Below are positions 8,826 to 16,394 of a stretch of 64,000 bases of DNA, one piece after another. The notes beneath the pieces are model-generated. The model had not been told where the DNA came from and did not search any database. It was given only the letters and a program-made list of their open reading frames with translations. Location: the NCBI RefSeq assembly GCF_009762795.1, contig NZ_CP046400.1, positions 597,501 through 661,500 of the forward strand. The letters run 5' to 3'. This DNA comes from Pseudodesulfovibrio cashew (GTDB lineage: Bacteria > Desulfobacterota > Desulfovibrionia > Desulfovibrionales > Desulfovibrionaceae). The number at the start of each line of letters is the position of its first letter. The stretch's first letter is position 1. Both the position numbers and the translations under genes were made by a program.

Positions 8826-9857
8826 ATGAAGAGAGCAATCATAGCCATTCTTTTTATTGCCAGCATATTCCTCGTTGCCCGCCCCAATAACGCTAAGGCA
8901 TTCACCCTGCCTCCTGCAACGGATCCGGGCCTCACCCATACTTATGGCGACTTCTACTCGTACTCCCTTCCCATCCTCGAGGAGTTCTATGGATCTGAGT
9001 ATGCCGTAAAGTCCTCCGCCGGACAGATCAAGGACGCCATCGTCATCGCCACAGGTGCTACGGGACAGGACATCAGCACCAACGACGGCGACATGGATGA
9101 TCCCTATCAGACCCCTGGCGGCGAAAGCGGCGGCCCCGAATTCGAGACCGCTATCGCCCCTGATCCGGACCCCGACCTGGGGGCGAATGAAAACTTGACC
9201 ACCTGGGACTCCACCTTGGCGAGCCTCACTGCATATCTCGATGGACAGGCGCCGATATTCTTCTTCAACAACAACCAGGAGAACAGTGGCGACGCAGTCA
9301 ACCAGAGCCTTTGGGTCTGGGCCCAAATCATTCTCTGGAGTTCCGAAGGATTGGCCAATCCCATCTACTTCGAATTGACCAGCACCACGCGGGACGGCGC
9401 CGGTGATGAGAACGGCGATCCCTACGCCTTCGCCGCCAACATCTACAGTGATCCTTCCTACGTTCCGGAAAAGTACGATCCGCTCGATCCGGATGCAGGC
9501 ACCGATTATGTTCTCTCCGGCGGCGCCGTCTGTCTGGATGCCGCCTACTCGACCGTCAATTGCGGCAGCGCGGAAGCCGTGTATGGACCTTTCAACCACA
9601 ACCTGGGTGAAAACGAAGCTGCCTATGCGGTCATAGCGCCCGAACTGAATGATTTCCTGTTCGCTTGGGAACGGGGCGATTACCAGGAGTACGACACGTT
9701 CTCCATGGACCTCAAGATGACCGAGCTGAACGCCGGTTACGAACAGGCCTTCATCCTGCCCGGCACCGTGCAGAGCGCCGTGCCCGAGCCCTCCACCTGG
9801 CTGCTCCTGGGCCTCGGCATGCTGGCCCTGCCCTTTGCCCGCCGGTTCATCAGCTGA
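8826..9857 (+). CDS. PEP-CTERM sorting-domain exported protein 2
   Basis: 343 aa. Signal peptide at residues 1-25 (MKRAIIAILFIASIFLVA... ending AKA), then an acidic central region of about 290 aa without a recognised fold, and a C-terminal PEP-CTERM signal: VPEPSTW, LLLGLGMLALPFA, then RR. The C-terminal signal closely resembles that of the gene upstream (PEPSTWLLLG shared), so both are probably handled by the same exosortase. ATG is preceded by AAAGGAAG. Followed by a strong intrinsic terminator. Probably a surface or extracellular-matrix protein; role unknown. Confidence 0.87.
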   Translation: MKRAIIAILFIASIFLVARPNNAKAFTLPPATDPGLTHTYGDFYSYSLPILEEFYGSEYAVKSSAGQIKDAIVIATGATGQDISTNDGDMDDPYQTPGGESGGPEFETAIAPDPDPDLGANENLTTWDSTLASLTAYLDGQAPIFFFNNNQENSGDAVNQSLWVWAQIILWSSEGLANPIYFELTSTTRDGAGDENGDPYAFAANIYSDPSYVPEKYDPLDPDAGTDYVLSGGAVCLDAAYSTVNCGSAEAVYGPFNHNLGENEAAYAVIAPELNDFLFAWERGDYQEYDTFSMDLKMTELNAGYEQAFILPGTVQSAVPEPSTWLLLGLGMLALPFARRFIS

Positions 9858-9884
9858 CGGACGCTTGAACGAAAAGATAAATAT

Positions 9885-9909
9885 GGCCCCGCTTCGGCGG
9901 GGCCTTTTT
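9885..9909 (+). terminator. Intrinsic terminator after PEP-CTERM gene 2
   Basis: Perfect 8-bp stem GGCCCCGC / GCGGGGCC with a TTCG tetraloop, followed by five T residues. Confidence 0.92.
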
Positions 9910-10005
9910 CGTGAGGCGTTGGGACAGGAAACGGCGAAGCCGGGAAGCGCCCGCCACCTCCCTTCTTCGGTTGACAAACCGTTCGGCTCGACACACCATG
10001 CCTCC

Positions 10006-10374
10006 ATGCATGACTCTCTGAAAGAACTCACCAAGCGGCACCGTGTCTTTGTCGAGGAACGAAACTGGCAGCAACATCAATCGCCCAAGAACCTGATCAT
10101 GGCCCTGACCGGCGAGGTCGGAGAGCTCACTGAACTCTTCCAGTGGCTCACGCCGGAGGAGAGCTGGAAAGTCGAGGGTGAGCGCAGGCAGGCCGTGGCC
10201 GAAGAGATGTCGGACGTACTGCTCTATCTCGTGCGCATCGCCGACGAACTCGACATCGACCTGGTTGCGGCGGCCCATGAGAAATGCGAAAAGAACGACC
10301 GCAACTACCCTAGGGAAGAATTTCTGGACGGCAAACGCCGTCCGCACGAATACAAGGAAACCACAAGCAGGTAA
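10006..10374 (+). CDS. MazG-like nucleotide pyrophosphohydrolase (dCTPase type)
   Basis: 122 aa, the size of small all-alpha NTP pyrophosphohydrolases of the MazG/DCTPP1 group. The two metal-binding motifs are visible: GEVGEL (ExxE, residues about 36-41) and EEMSDVLLYL (ExxD). SPKNLIMALTGEVGEL is typical of dCTPase-like members. It would hydrolyse a non-canonical or surplus NTP/dNTP to NMP and PPi. Start ATG 10006 fits the family N-terminus; no strong ribosome site is seen. The stop is 2 bases from the queD start, so the two are translationally coupled. Confidence 0.83.
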   Translation: MHDSLKELTKRHRVFVEERNWQQHQSPKNLIMALTGEVGELTELFQWLTPEESWKVEGERRQAVAEEMSDVLLYLVRIADELDIDLVAAAHEKCEKNDRNYPREEFLDGKRRPHEYKETTSR

Positions 10375-10376
10375 CC

Positions 10377-10757
10377 ATGGCAGGAAAATGGCGTCTGACC
10401 ATCACCCGGGACTTCTCGGCCTCGCACCAGCTGCGCAACTACGGCGGCAAGTGCGAGAACATGCACGGCCACAACTTCGGCGTCGAAGTGGCGGTTGAAG
10501 GCGACAAGCTGGACGACAAGGTCCACTATCTGATGGACTTCAAGGAGCTCAAGCGCCACACCGACTCGGTGCTGGACAGGCTGGATCACAAACACCTCAA
10601 CGAGGTGGAATGTTTCACCGAGGCCAACCCGTCCTCGGAAAACATCGCCCGGTTCATCTATCGCGAACTCAAGGGGATGCTCCCGGAAAACGTCCGCCTC
10701 GTTGAAGTCTCGGTATCTGAAAAGGCCTCCTCCAAGGCGACATATTGGGAAGAATGA
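10377..10757 (+). CDS. queD: 6-carboxy-5,6,7,8-tetrahydropterin synthase
   Basis: 126 aa. QueD converts 7,8-dihydroneopterin triphosphate to 6-carboxytetrahydropterin for queuosine/preQ0 synthesis. Zinc ligands are visible as H17 (FSASHQL) and H30, H32 (MHGHNF). C26 in KCENMHGH is the catalytic Cys, LDHKHLNE supplies the Asp/His pair, and E115 in VSEKASSKATY binds the pterin. Second gene of a tight cluster; its TGA overlaps the next ATG. A PTPS-like paralogue for another pterin route cannot be excluded, but the Cys favours QueD. Confidence 0.9.
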   Translation: MAGKWRLTITRDFSASHQLRNYGGKCENMHGHNFGVEVAVEGDKLDDKVHYLMDFKELKRHTDSVLDRLDHKHLNEVECFTEANPSSENIARFIYRELKGMLPENVRLVEVSVSEKASSKATYWEE

Positions 10758-10999
10758 TGGCAGGACGCAAAGAAAAGCGCGAATCCGGGGAGATGTCCTA
10801 CGGCAGGATCATGACGTCCCTGCTTATCCCCAAGGACTCCCGCACCAATCCCAAACGCATCCTGTCCGGCATCGCCTTCCTGGCCTTTGTCTGCTTCTTT
10901 CTCTTTGCCGCCATGGGCAAGAGTTGCCAACGGACCGACGCGCCGGCGCAGGACGAGCAACGCGTCAGCGTCCTTGCCGTTTCCCCGCACAGGAGTTGA
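10754..10999 (+). CDS. Small single-pass membrane protein, unknown function
   Basis: 81 aa. Starts with ATG overlapping the queD stop (ATGA), with GGGAAG just upstream, a typical coupled start. A basic N-terminal cytoplasmic part (RKEKRE...NPKR) is followed by one membrane helix (about residues 37-55, ILSGIAFLAFVCFFLFAAM) and a short polar tail. No known domain recognised. Conserved placement between queD and dtd would support it being real; here the coupling and clean helix are the only evidence. Confidence 0.65.
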   Translation: MMAGRKEKRESGEMSYGRIMTSLLIPKDSRTNPKRILSGIAFLAFVCFFLFAAMGKSCQRTDAPAQDEQRVSVLAVSPHRS

Positions 11000-11002
11000 C
11001 CC

Positions 11003-11467
11003 GTGCGCATGGTTATCCAACGGGTATCGGACGCGAAAGTTACGGTGGGCGGCAAATCCCTGGGAAGCATCGGAACAGGCCTGCTGGTCCTGGTCGGCTT
11101 CGGCAAGCGCGACACCGCCGAGTTGCCCGATTCACCGGCCTGGAAAAAGCTGCTCGACAAACTGACGAACCTGCGCATCTTCCCGGACGACGAGGGCAAG
11201 CTCAACCTCTCTCTGGCCGATATCAAGGGCGGATTGATGCTCGTCTCGCAGTTCACCCTCTTTGCGGACTGCAAGAAGGGACGTCGCCCCTCGTTCACCG
11301 ACGCATGCCACCCCTATCTGGCCGAATCCCTGTTCAACCGGTTTGTGGAGGACGCCCGGTCCCTGGCTCCCGGCGACTTCGCCACGGGACGATTCGGAGA
11401 GGAAATGCACCTCGACTTCACCAACTGGGGACCGGTGACCATCATCCTGGACTCCGAAGACATATAA
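11003..11467 (+). CDS. dtd: D-aminoacyl-tRNA deacylase
   Basis: 154 aa, normal DTD length. It removes D-amino acids (and Gly from tRNA-Ala) mischarged onto tRNA. The family motifs SQFTLFAD (residues 82-89) and the Gly-cis-Pro motif in NWGPVT (143-144) are both present, as is the N-terminal RMVIQRVSDAKV. The start is GTG 11003 with AGGAG 7 bases upstream, giving the usual MRxVIQRV beginning; ATG at 11009 would put the ribosome site too far. Last gene of the pyrophosphohydrolase-queD cluster. Confidence 0.95.
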   Translation: MRMVIQRVSDAKVTVGGKSLGSIGTGLLVLVGFGKRDTAELPDSPAWKKLLDKLTNLRIFPDDEGKLNLSLADIKGGLMLVSQFTLFADCKKGRRPSFTDACHPYLAESLFNRFVEDARSLAPGDFATGRFGEEMHLDFTNWGPVTIILDSEDI

Positions 11468-11468
11468 T
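11463..11468 (+). promoter_or_regulatory. Possible -10 box for the diguanylate cyclase gene
   Basis: A perfect TATAAT overlapping the dtd stop codon, 40 bases before the next start. No convincing -35 element at 16-18 bases upstream, so only tentative. Confidence 0.3.
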
Positions 11469-11507
11469 CGGGTTGCCCATTCCAGTCGACTCCCCTATCA
11501 CTGTTTC

Positions 11508-12929
11508 ATGAGCATCAAAGCCCGCCTCCTCACCGCTCTCTCAGTCATCCTGGTGGCCGCGTTCGTGACCAGCAGCCTGATTAACTATTACGTGACCCGC
11601 CGGGCCGTGCGTGCAGAGCTGCTGACTTCCTCGCTCCCCCTGACCGGCAAGAACATCTATTCGGAAATCCATTCGGCCATGATGCGTCCCATCCTGGTCT
11701 CCTCGTCCATGGCCTCGGACACCTTCCTTCAGGACTGGGCGCTCAAGGGCGAAAACGTCGACGAAATCACGAAATACCTTAGCGAGATACAGACCAAATA
11801 CGGTTTCCTTACCGCCTTCTTCGTTTCCAGCACAACTGACCGGTACTTCTACCAGAACGGCGTGCTGAAAAAGGTGGGACCGCGCGATCCTCACGACGTC
11901 TGGTACTACTCCTTCGTCCGCACCAACAGGGAATACCGACTTGACGTGGACACCAACGAGGCGGAGCAGGGCAAGCTGACGATCTTCATCAACTACCGCG
12001 TGGAAGACAGCAACGGCAGGCTGCTGGGCGTCACGGGCGTCGGCGTGAGCATGGACCGGGCAACAGCCATGCTGGCACAGGCCAAACGGCAGTATCACCG
12101 GAACGTCTACCTCGTGGACCGGGATGGCCTGGTTCAAGTCGATTCGGACAAAAGCCGCATTAGAAAAACCTACATCACCATGGAGGACGGCATCCGCGAC
12201 GTGGCGGCCAGCATTCTCATACCAAGAGAAGACGCAGCCAACTTCGAGTACGAACACGACGGACGTCGCATCCTGCTCTCCACCAGCTACATCCCGGAAT
12301 TCAGCTGGCACCTCATCGTGGAACAGGACGAAGGCGAAGCCCTGGTCACGGCCCGGAGCAATCTCGCCCGCAGCCTGATCATCGGCCTGGCCTCATCCAT
12401 CCTGATCATCATCGTGTGCATGATCACGGTCAACCACTTCCAGAAGCGGCTTGAGCGCATGGCCAAGACAGACCCGCTGACCGGTGCGGCCAACCGGCAC
12501 GCCATGGAGGAGCGGTTCGAACTTTCCTCCTACCGGGCGGGCCGATACGGGGAGACCTTTTCCGTCATCCTCCTCGATCTGGATGACTTCAAGGCCATCA
12601 ATGACAGGCACGGCCACCTGGAGGGCGACAGGGTCCTCCGCGATGTGGCCCGAACCATAAGGGACACCATCCGGCCCGGCGACCTGCTGGCCCGCTGGGG
12701 AGGCGACGAATTCCTGATTCTCATGGATGGCGCGCCCAGCGACGCAGAGGCTCTTGCCGAACGGGTGAGAGAGGCTCTGACCAGCCCTTCAATGGAGACA
12801 CCCGTGGCCTTTTCCTGCGGCATCGCGGGCTACCGGAACGGCGACGGCATAGACGTCCTGACCCAGCGCGCCGACCGCGCTCTGTACCTGGCCAAGGCTG
12901 ACGGCGGCGGGAACACGCAGGCGGAGTAG
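11508..12929 (+). CDS. Cache-domain diguanylate cyclase (GGDEF)
   Basis: 473 aa. Membrane segment at about residues 7-27, a periplasmic double-Cache-like sensor (about 32-285), second membrane segment (about 287-308), then GGDEF domain. The active-site motif is intact GGDEF (398-402), with the product-inhibition I-site RPGD (389-392) at the expected distance, so it should make cyclic di-GMP from GTP and be feedback-inhibited. DLDDFKAINDRHGH is the metal/nucleotide-binding region. Ligand unknown. Ribosome site before ATG 11508 is weak. Confidence 0.92.
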   Translation: MSIKARLLTALSVILVAAFVTSSLINYYVTRRAVRAELLTSSLPLTGKNIYSEIHSAMMRPILVSSSMASDTFLQDWALKGENVDEITKYLSEIQTKYGFLTAFFVSSTTDRYFYQNGVLKKVGPRDPHDVWYYSFVRTNREYRLDVDTNEAEQGKLTIFINYRVEDSNGRLLGVTGVGVSMDRATAMLAQAKRQYHRNVYLVDRDGLVQVDSDKSRIRKTYITMEDGIRDVAASILIPREDAANFEYEHDGRRILLSTSYIPEFSWHLIVEQDEGEALVTARSNLARSLIIGLASSILIIIVCMITVNHFQKRLERMAKTDPLTGAANRHAMEERFELSSYRAGRYGETFSVILLDLDDFKAINDRHGHLEGDRVLRDVARTIRDTIRPGDLLARWGGDEFLILMDGAPSDAEALAERVREALTSPSMETPVAFSCGIAGYRNGDGIDVLTQRADRALYLAKADGGGNTQAE

Positions 12930-13090
12930 CCCCCAAGCCACGGCAAAGAGAGTCTTTCTTCACGTCCGGGGACGGCGCAGAGCCTTGGAACGTCTAACGG
13001 GTCCGTGCCCCAAGAGTTCATTTTCCCTCGACACCGCAGCCAGTTGAAATCCCGGCCTCCAAAAGCCGGAATGACAATTGCCGACACGCC

Positions 13091-13879
13091 CTAGCGCAGC
13101 AGCAACCGCTGTGCGGGAGAGAAGCAGCGACGCCGCACCAGACCGGTGACCAGCACCGCACCCAGCGAGGTGGCGGCCACGATCATGAGCATAACCACGA
13201 TCTGGTAGCGGATGGCCATGAGCGGGTCGGTGCCGGACAGGATCTGGCCGGTCATCATGCCCGGCAGCGAGACCAGGCCCACGGCCATGAGCGAATTGAT
13301 GGACGGGATCATGCCCGCCTTGACCGCGCCGCGCAGGATGTCCTGGGACGCCTCGCGGTAGTCCGCGCCCAGCGCCAGCTTCATCTCCACCTCGGCCCGA
13401 CGGGCCTTGAGGTCGGAGAAGAGCCGTTCCAGGGCGATGGCGATGGCGGTCATGGAGTTGCCCACGATCATCCCTGCCAGCGGAATGAAATACCGGGGCG
13501 TCCACCACGGCTTCGCTCCCACGATCACGGCCGTGACCACGGTGGTGACCAGCGCGTAGGAAAGGAGCATGGACACGAAGGTGGGGACCACGAACGGGAT
13601 GGACCGCTCCGAAACCCTCCCCCGGATGATATGCACGGCGGCGGTGATCATGCCTGTGAAGATGAGCATGACCAGCCAGCTGAAATTCACCTCGAAGACA
13701 AACTTGAGCACGTAGCCCATGAGGAACAGTTGGGCAAAGGTGCGGACCGTGCCCACGGCCAGATCCCGGCCCAGGCCGAGCCTGTGGTACAGGGACGCGC
13801 CCCCGGCCAGCATGACGAAGCCCAGGCACAGGGCGAGCTGAAGGGGGCCGATCTCGATGACGTGCTGCACGGGACTCAT
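13091..13879 (-). CDS. fetB: ABC exporter permease, FetB/UPF0014 family
   Basis: 262 aa with about 7 membrane segments. Matches the FetB (YbbM) family by the central PLAGMIVGNSMTAIAIALERL segment and the SINSLMAVGLVSLPGMMTGQILSG segment. In E. coli FetAB exports iron and protects from oxidative stress; the same role is inferred. The ATG overlaps the stop of the ATPase gene (ATGA), so the two are translationally coupled. Last gene of a three-gene minus-strand operon. Confidence 0.88.
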   Translation of the reverse strand: MSPVQHVIEIGPLQLALCLGFVMLAGGASLYHRLGLGRDLAVGTVRTFAQLFLMGYVLKFVFEVNFSWLVMLIFTGMITAAVHIIRGRVSERSIPFVVPTFVSMLLSYALVTTVVTAVIVGAKPWWTPRYFIPLAGMIVGNSMTAIAIALERLFSDLKARRAEVEMKLALGADYREASQDILRGAVKAGMIPSINSLMAVGLVSLPGMMTGQILSGTDPLMAIRYQIVVMLMIVAATSLGAVLVTGLVRRRCFSPAQRLLLR

Positions 13880-14529
13880 GCATACTCCAGTTTGTGGTCA
13901 CGGATAACGATGGTCCGGGAAGCGCCGTCTGGAACGGTTTCCGAGTGGGAGATCATGATAACGGTCATGCCCGCCGCGTTGAGTTCGGCGGTCTTGTCCA
14001 GCACCACCCTGGCGCTTTCCGCGTCAAGCGAAGCCGTTGGTTCGTCCATGAGGATGACCTCCGGGGCGAGGAGCAGGCTGCGGATCAGGCACAGCCGCTG
14101 CGACTGGCCCACGGAGAGGGTATCGGCCCGCGTCTCAGGGGTCACGCCATCGAGCAGAAAATCCCTGAGCCGCTCCAGGATGGCCTCATCACCGGGCGGC
14201 GTCAGCGCCTCGTTGGCCTTGAAGGAAAAGGGCAGCAGCAGATTCTCGCGCACCGTGCCCCGCAACAGGGTGGGCATCTGCTGGACGTAAGCTACGGCCC
14301 GCCGCAGGTCAGCGGGGGCGAGTTCCTCCACGGAGCGGCCCTGAAACAGGATCGCGCCGGACTGCGGTTCCTCCAACCGGCAAAGCAGCCTGAGCAGCGT
14401 GGATTTTCCCGCGCCGGAGGGGCCACGAACCAGGGAGTAGGTTCCGGCCTCAATGTGCAGGGACGCGTCCTCAAGGATAACAGGGCCGCCCTCATAAGCG
14501 AAGGAGACCCGGTCGAGGGCGAGGGACAT
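13876..14529 (-). CDS. fetA: ABC exporter ATP-binding protein, FetA family
   Basis: 217 aa. Walker A GPSGAGKST (about 36-44), Q-loop in VAYVQQMPTL, ABC signature LSVGQSQR, Walker B VILMDEPTAS and the switch His in MISHSE are all present, so it should be an active ATPase. The LSVGQSQRL form of the signature and the overlap with a UPF0014 permease identify it as FetA-like. Starts 3 bases after the upstream TPR gene's stop. Confidence 0.88.
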   Translation of the reverse strand: MSLALDRVSFAYEGGPVILEDASLHIEAGTYSLVRGPSGAGKSTLLRLLCRLEEPQSGAILFQGRSVEELAPADLRRAVAYVQQMPTLLRGTVRENLLLPFSFKANEALTPPGDEAILERLRDFLLDGVTPETRADTLSVGQSQRLCLIRSLLLAPEVILMDEPTASLDAESARVVLDKTAELNAAGMTVIMISHSETVPDGASRTIVIRDHKLEYA

Positions 14530-14532
14530 GGA

Positions 14533-15402
14533 TCAGCCTCCGCGTTTCTCCAGGTACTCGAGGAACTTCTTGGCCTCGTCAAAGCCGGGATGGATTTCCA
14601 GTGCCTTGGACAGGTTCTCCCGGCACTGGTCCACATCGCCCCGCTCGAAGTAGGCACGGGCGATGTTGTAGAAGAGATTTTCGTCGTTTTCGGTGAGCTC
14701 CAGGGCGCGGGAATAATAGGCCACGGCCTGGTCCAGCAGCTTGGACTTGCGCAGGTTGATGCCGAACTCGTTGAACAGGTGTTTGTGCTCCGGCGCAAAG
14801 GCCGCGTCCAGGCCGACCACGCGCTCGAACAGGTCCGCAGCCTTGGCCGCATCGCCCCGCTCCATGTAGGTCAGCCCGAGCCCGAAGTTGGCTCGAACGT
14901 TCTCCTCGTCCACAGCCAGGGCATTGGAGAACTCGAACTCGGCGGAGTAAAGCGCTCCCTGGTCACGCTGGGCCTCGGCACGCTGGATGGTGGTGCTGAG
15001 CTCCTTCATCTTGGGGAAGACCACCTTCTGGTGGTACTCGATCTCCGGGTTGAACCGGTCGAGAAAATCGGAGAGGGGGACCTCGTCCTTGGGGCCGGAC
15101 GGCACGTTGTTGGTGTTCAGGGGCTGGACCACGACCACGGGCTCCTCGCCGGGGGCAGGCGCCTTCTCCTCGGCGAACCAGTAGGCCTTCTGGATGGTCT
15201 TGCGGGTGGTGGTGCCGGTCCCGACCTTGGCCACGGTCTGACTGGAAAAAACGCCGGAGAGCCGCTTCCGTTTCACTCCGGGGGGAATGGGAGTCCCTCC
15301 CTTCTCATCCTTCCCGGGCGCGGCCTCGGATGAAGGTTCGGACGGTTTGTCGGCGGACTTGCTCGGCTTATCGAATGATATCTTGATCTCGTCGGCGCTC
15401 AC
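14533..15402 (-). CDS. Tetratricopeptide-repeat protein
   Basis: 289 aa. The first ~70 residues are polar and low-complexity (Lys/Pro/Ser rich), then a segment with YWFAEEKAP, and from about residue 140 at least four TPR units (e.g. GALYSAEFEFSNALAVDEENVRANFGL, AVAYYSRALELTENDENLFYN; fragments only). No signal peptide, so probably a cytoplasmic scaffold. Start is GTG (CAC at 15400-15402) with AAGGAA upstream. First gene of an operon with fetA and fetB; whether it works with the exporter is unknown. Confidence 0.8.
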   Translation of the reverse strand: MSADEIKISFDKPSKSADKPSEPSSEAAPGKDEKGGTPIPPGVKRKRLSGVFSSQTVAKVGTGTTTRKTIQKAYWFAEEKAPAPGEEPVVVVQPLNTNNVPSGPKDEVPLSDFLDRFNPEIEYHQKVVFPKMKELSTTIQRAEAQRDQGALYSAEFEFSNALAVDEENVRANFGLGLTYMERGDAAKAADLFERVVGLDAAFAPEHKHLFNEFGINLRKSKLLDQAVAYYSRALELTENDENLFYNIARAYFERGDVDQCRENLSKALEIHPGFDEAKKFLEYLEKRGG

Positions 15403-15827
15403 GGCTGTTCCTTGATGAGGTGTACCTTAGCCAATAAAATAACACTTCTACGGAGTTCTTGGCAACCTGCCCCGAGGCCCAAACCCGAATTTATCGCAAT
15501 TGACCTCCTTTCCACCCTCTTTTCAGGCCCGAAAGCGGACCATACAGGCGCCGGACAGCAGGCCGCTTTGCGGAATTGTCAAAAAACAAAATGCAAAACA
15601 GTACAATTCATCGAGCCGATACCGACCAAAAGCGAGGCAGACCGAGTCATTCAAGTACGCAAGCGGCATTGCGAGCCCGGCTTCGGACAATTCCGTCCTT
15701 TGCCGGATGACATTTTTTCCGGTTTCGGGTACAGGCAGGGGCTGCACAGTATTGTCTTCCGGCCAGCCTCGTTCCAGAAGATTGCACATATAGTCGTATT
15801 CATGAAACCGTTGAGGAGAAACAACGA
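15403..15827. other. 425-base non-coding divergent region
   Basis: Lies between the TPR operon (minus) and the first XRE-cupin gene (plus). It holds the promoter candidate for the TPR operon and the GAGGAG ribosome site of the XRE-cupin gene (just before 15828). No RNA gene or convincing ORF was recognised in the rest. Confidence 0.5.
15436..15465 (-). promoter_or_regulatory. Sigma70-like promoter candidate for TPR-fetAB operon
   Basis: On the minus strand TTGCCA (15460-15465) and TATTTT (15436-15441) with an 18-base spacer, about 35-60 bases upstream of the GTG start. Confidence 0.4.
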
Positions 15828-16388
15828 ATGAGCACCATCGGTAAAAGGATTCAGTCCTACCGTGAAAAACAGAATCTGTCCGTCGAGGACCTGGCCAACC
15901 GCACCGTCCTGCCCGAGGACTTCATCCGCGCCGTGGAGGAGGACGACATGTACCCCTCACTGCGCCCCCTGGTGAAGATCTCCCGCGCCCTGGGTGTGCG
16001 TCTCGGCACCTTCCTGGACGACCATATCTCCAGCGATCCGCTCATCATCAGGCTGGCCGAGCGCGAGGAGGAACTGGTCATGCATCCGGACGGCGAGGAG
16101 CCGGGCATGATTTTCCATTCCCTGGGTAAAGGCAAGACAGACCGCCACATGGAGCCTTTTTTCATCGAAATGCTGCCGGAATCCGCCAAGGACACGACCC
16201 TTTCCTCCCATGAGGGTGAAGAGTTCATCCTGGTCCAGTCCGGCAAGATGCGCCTCATCTACGGCCAGGAGGAGTCGATCCTCGAGCCGGGCGATTCGGT
16301 CTACTTCAACTCCATCGTCCCGCACAATGTTGCCTGGGCCGAGGGAGAGAAGGCCGAAATCTACGCTGTCCTCTATTTCCCGGAGTAG
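15828..16388 (+). CDS. XRE-family regulator with C-terminal cupin domain (module 1)
   Basis: 186 aa. An N-terminal helix-turn-helix of the XRE/Cro type (about 5-62: IGKRIQSYREKQNLSVEDLANRT) is joined to a C-terminal RmlC-like cupin (about 110-184; SHEGEEFILVQSGKMRLIYG and PGDSVYFNSIVPHNV). This layout is typical of small-molecule-responsive regulators placed next to their target gene. It sits 6 bases upstream of an acyl-CoA synthetase gene, so probably senses a fatty or organic acid or its CoA ester. Good GAGGAG ribosome site. It resembles the regulator at 18210. Confidence 0.9.
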   Translation: MSTIGKRIQSYREKQNLSVEDLANRTVLPEDFIRAVEEDDMYPSLRPLVKISRALGVRLGTFLDDHISSDPLIIRLAEREEELVMHPDGEEPGMIFHSLGKGKTDRHMEPFFIEMLPESAKDTTLSSHEGEEFILVQSGKMRLIYGQEESILEPGDSVYFNSIVPHNVAWAEGEKAEIYAVLYFPE

Positions 16389-16394
16389 GCCTCC

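Noticed and set aside
9971-9976. TTGACA as -35 of the pyrophosphohydrolase-queD cluster
   Set aside because: The hexamer is perfect but the bases 17 later (CACCAT) do not form a -10.
15412-15831. Open frame in the divergent region before the first XRE-cupin gene
   Set aside because: Contains promoter sequence, lacks a ribosome site and known features, and overlaps the XRE-cupin start.
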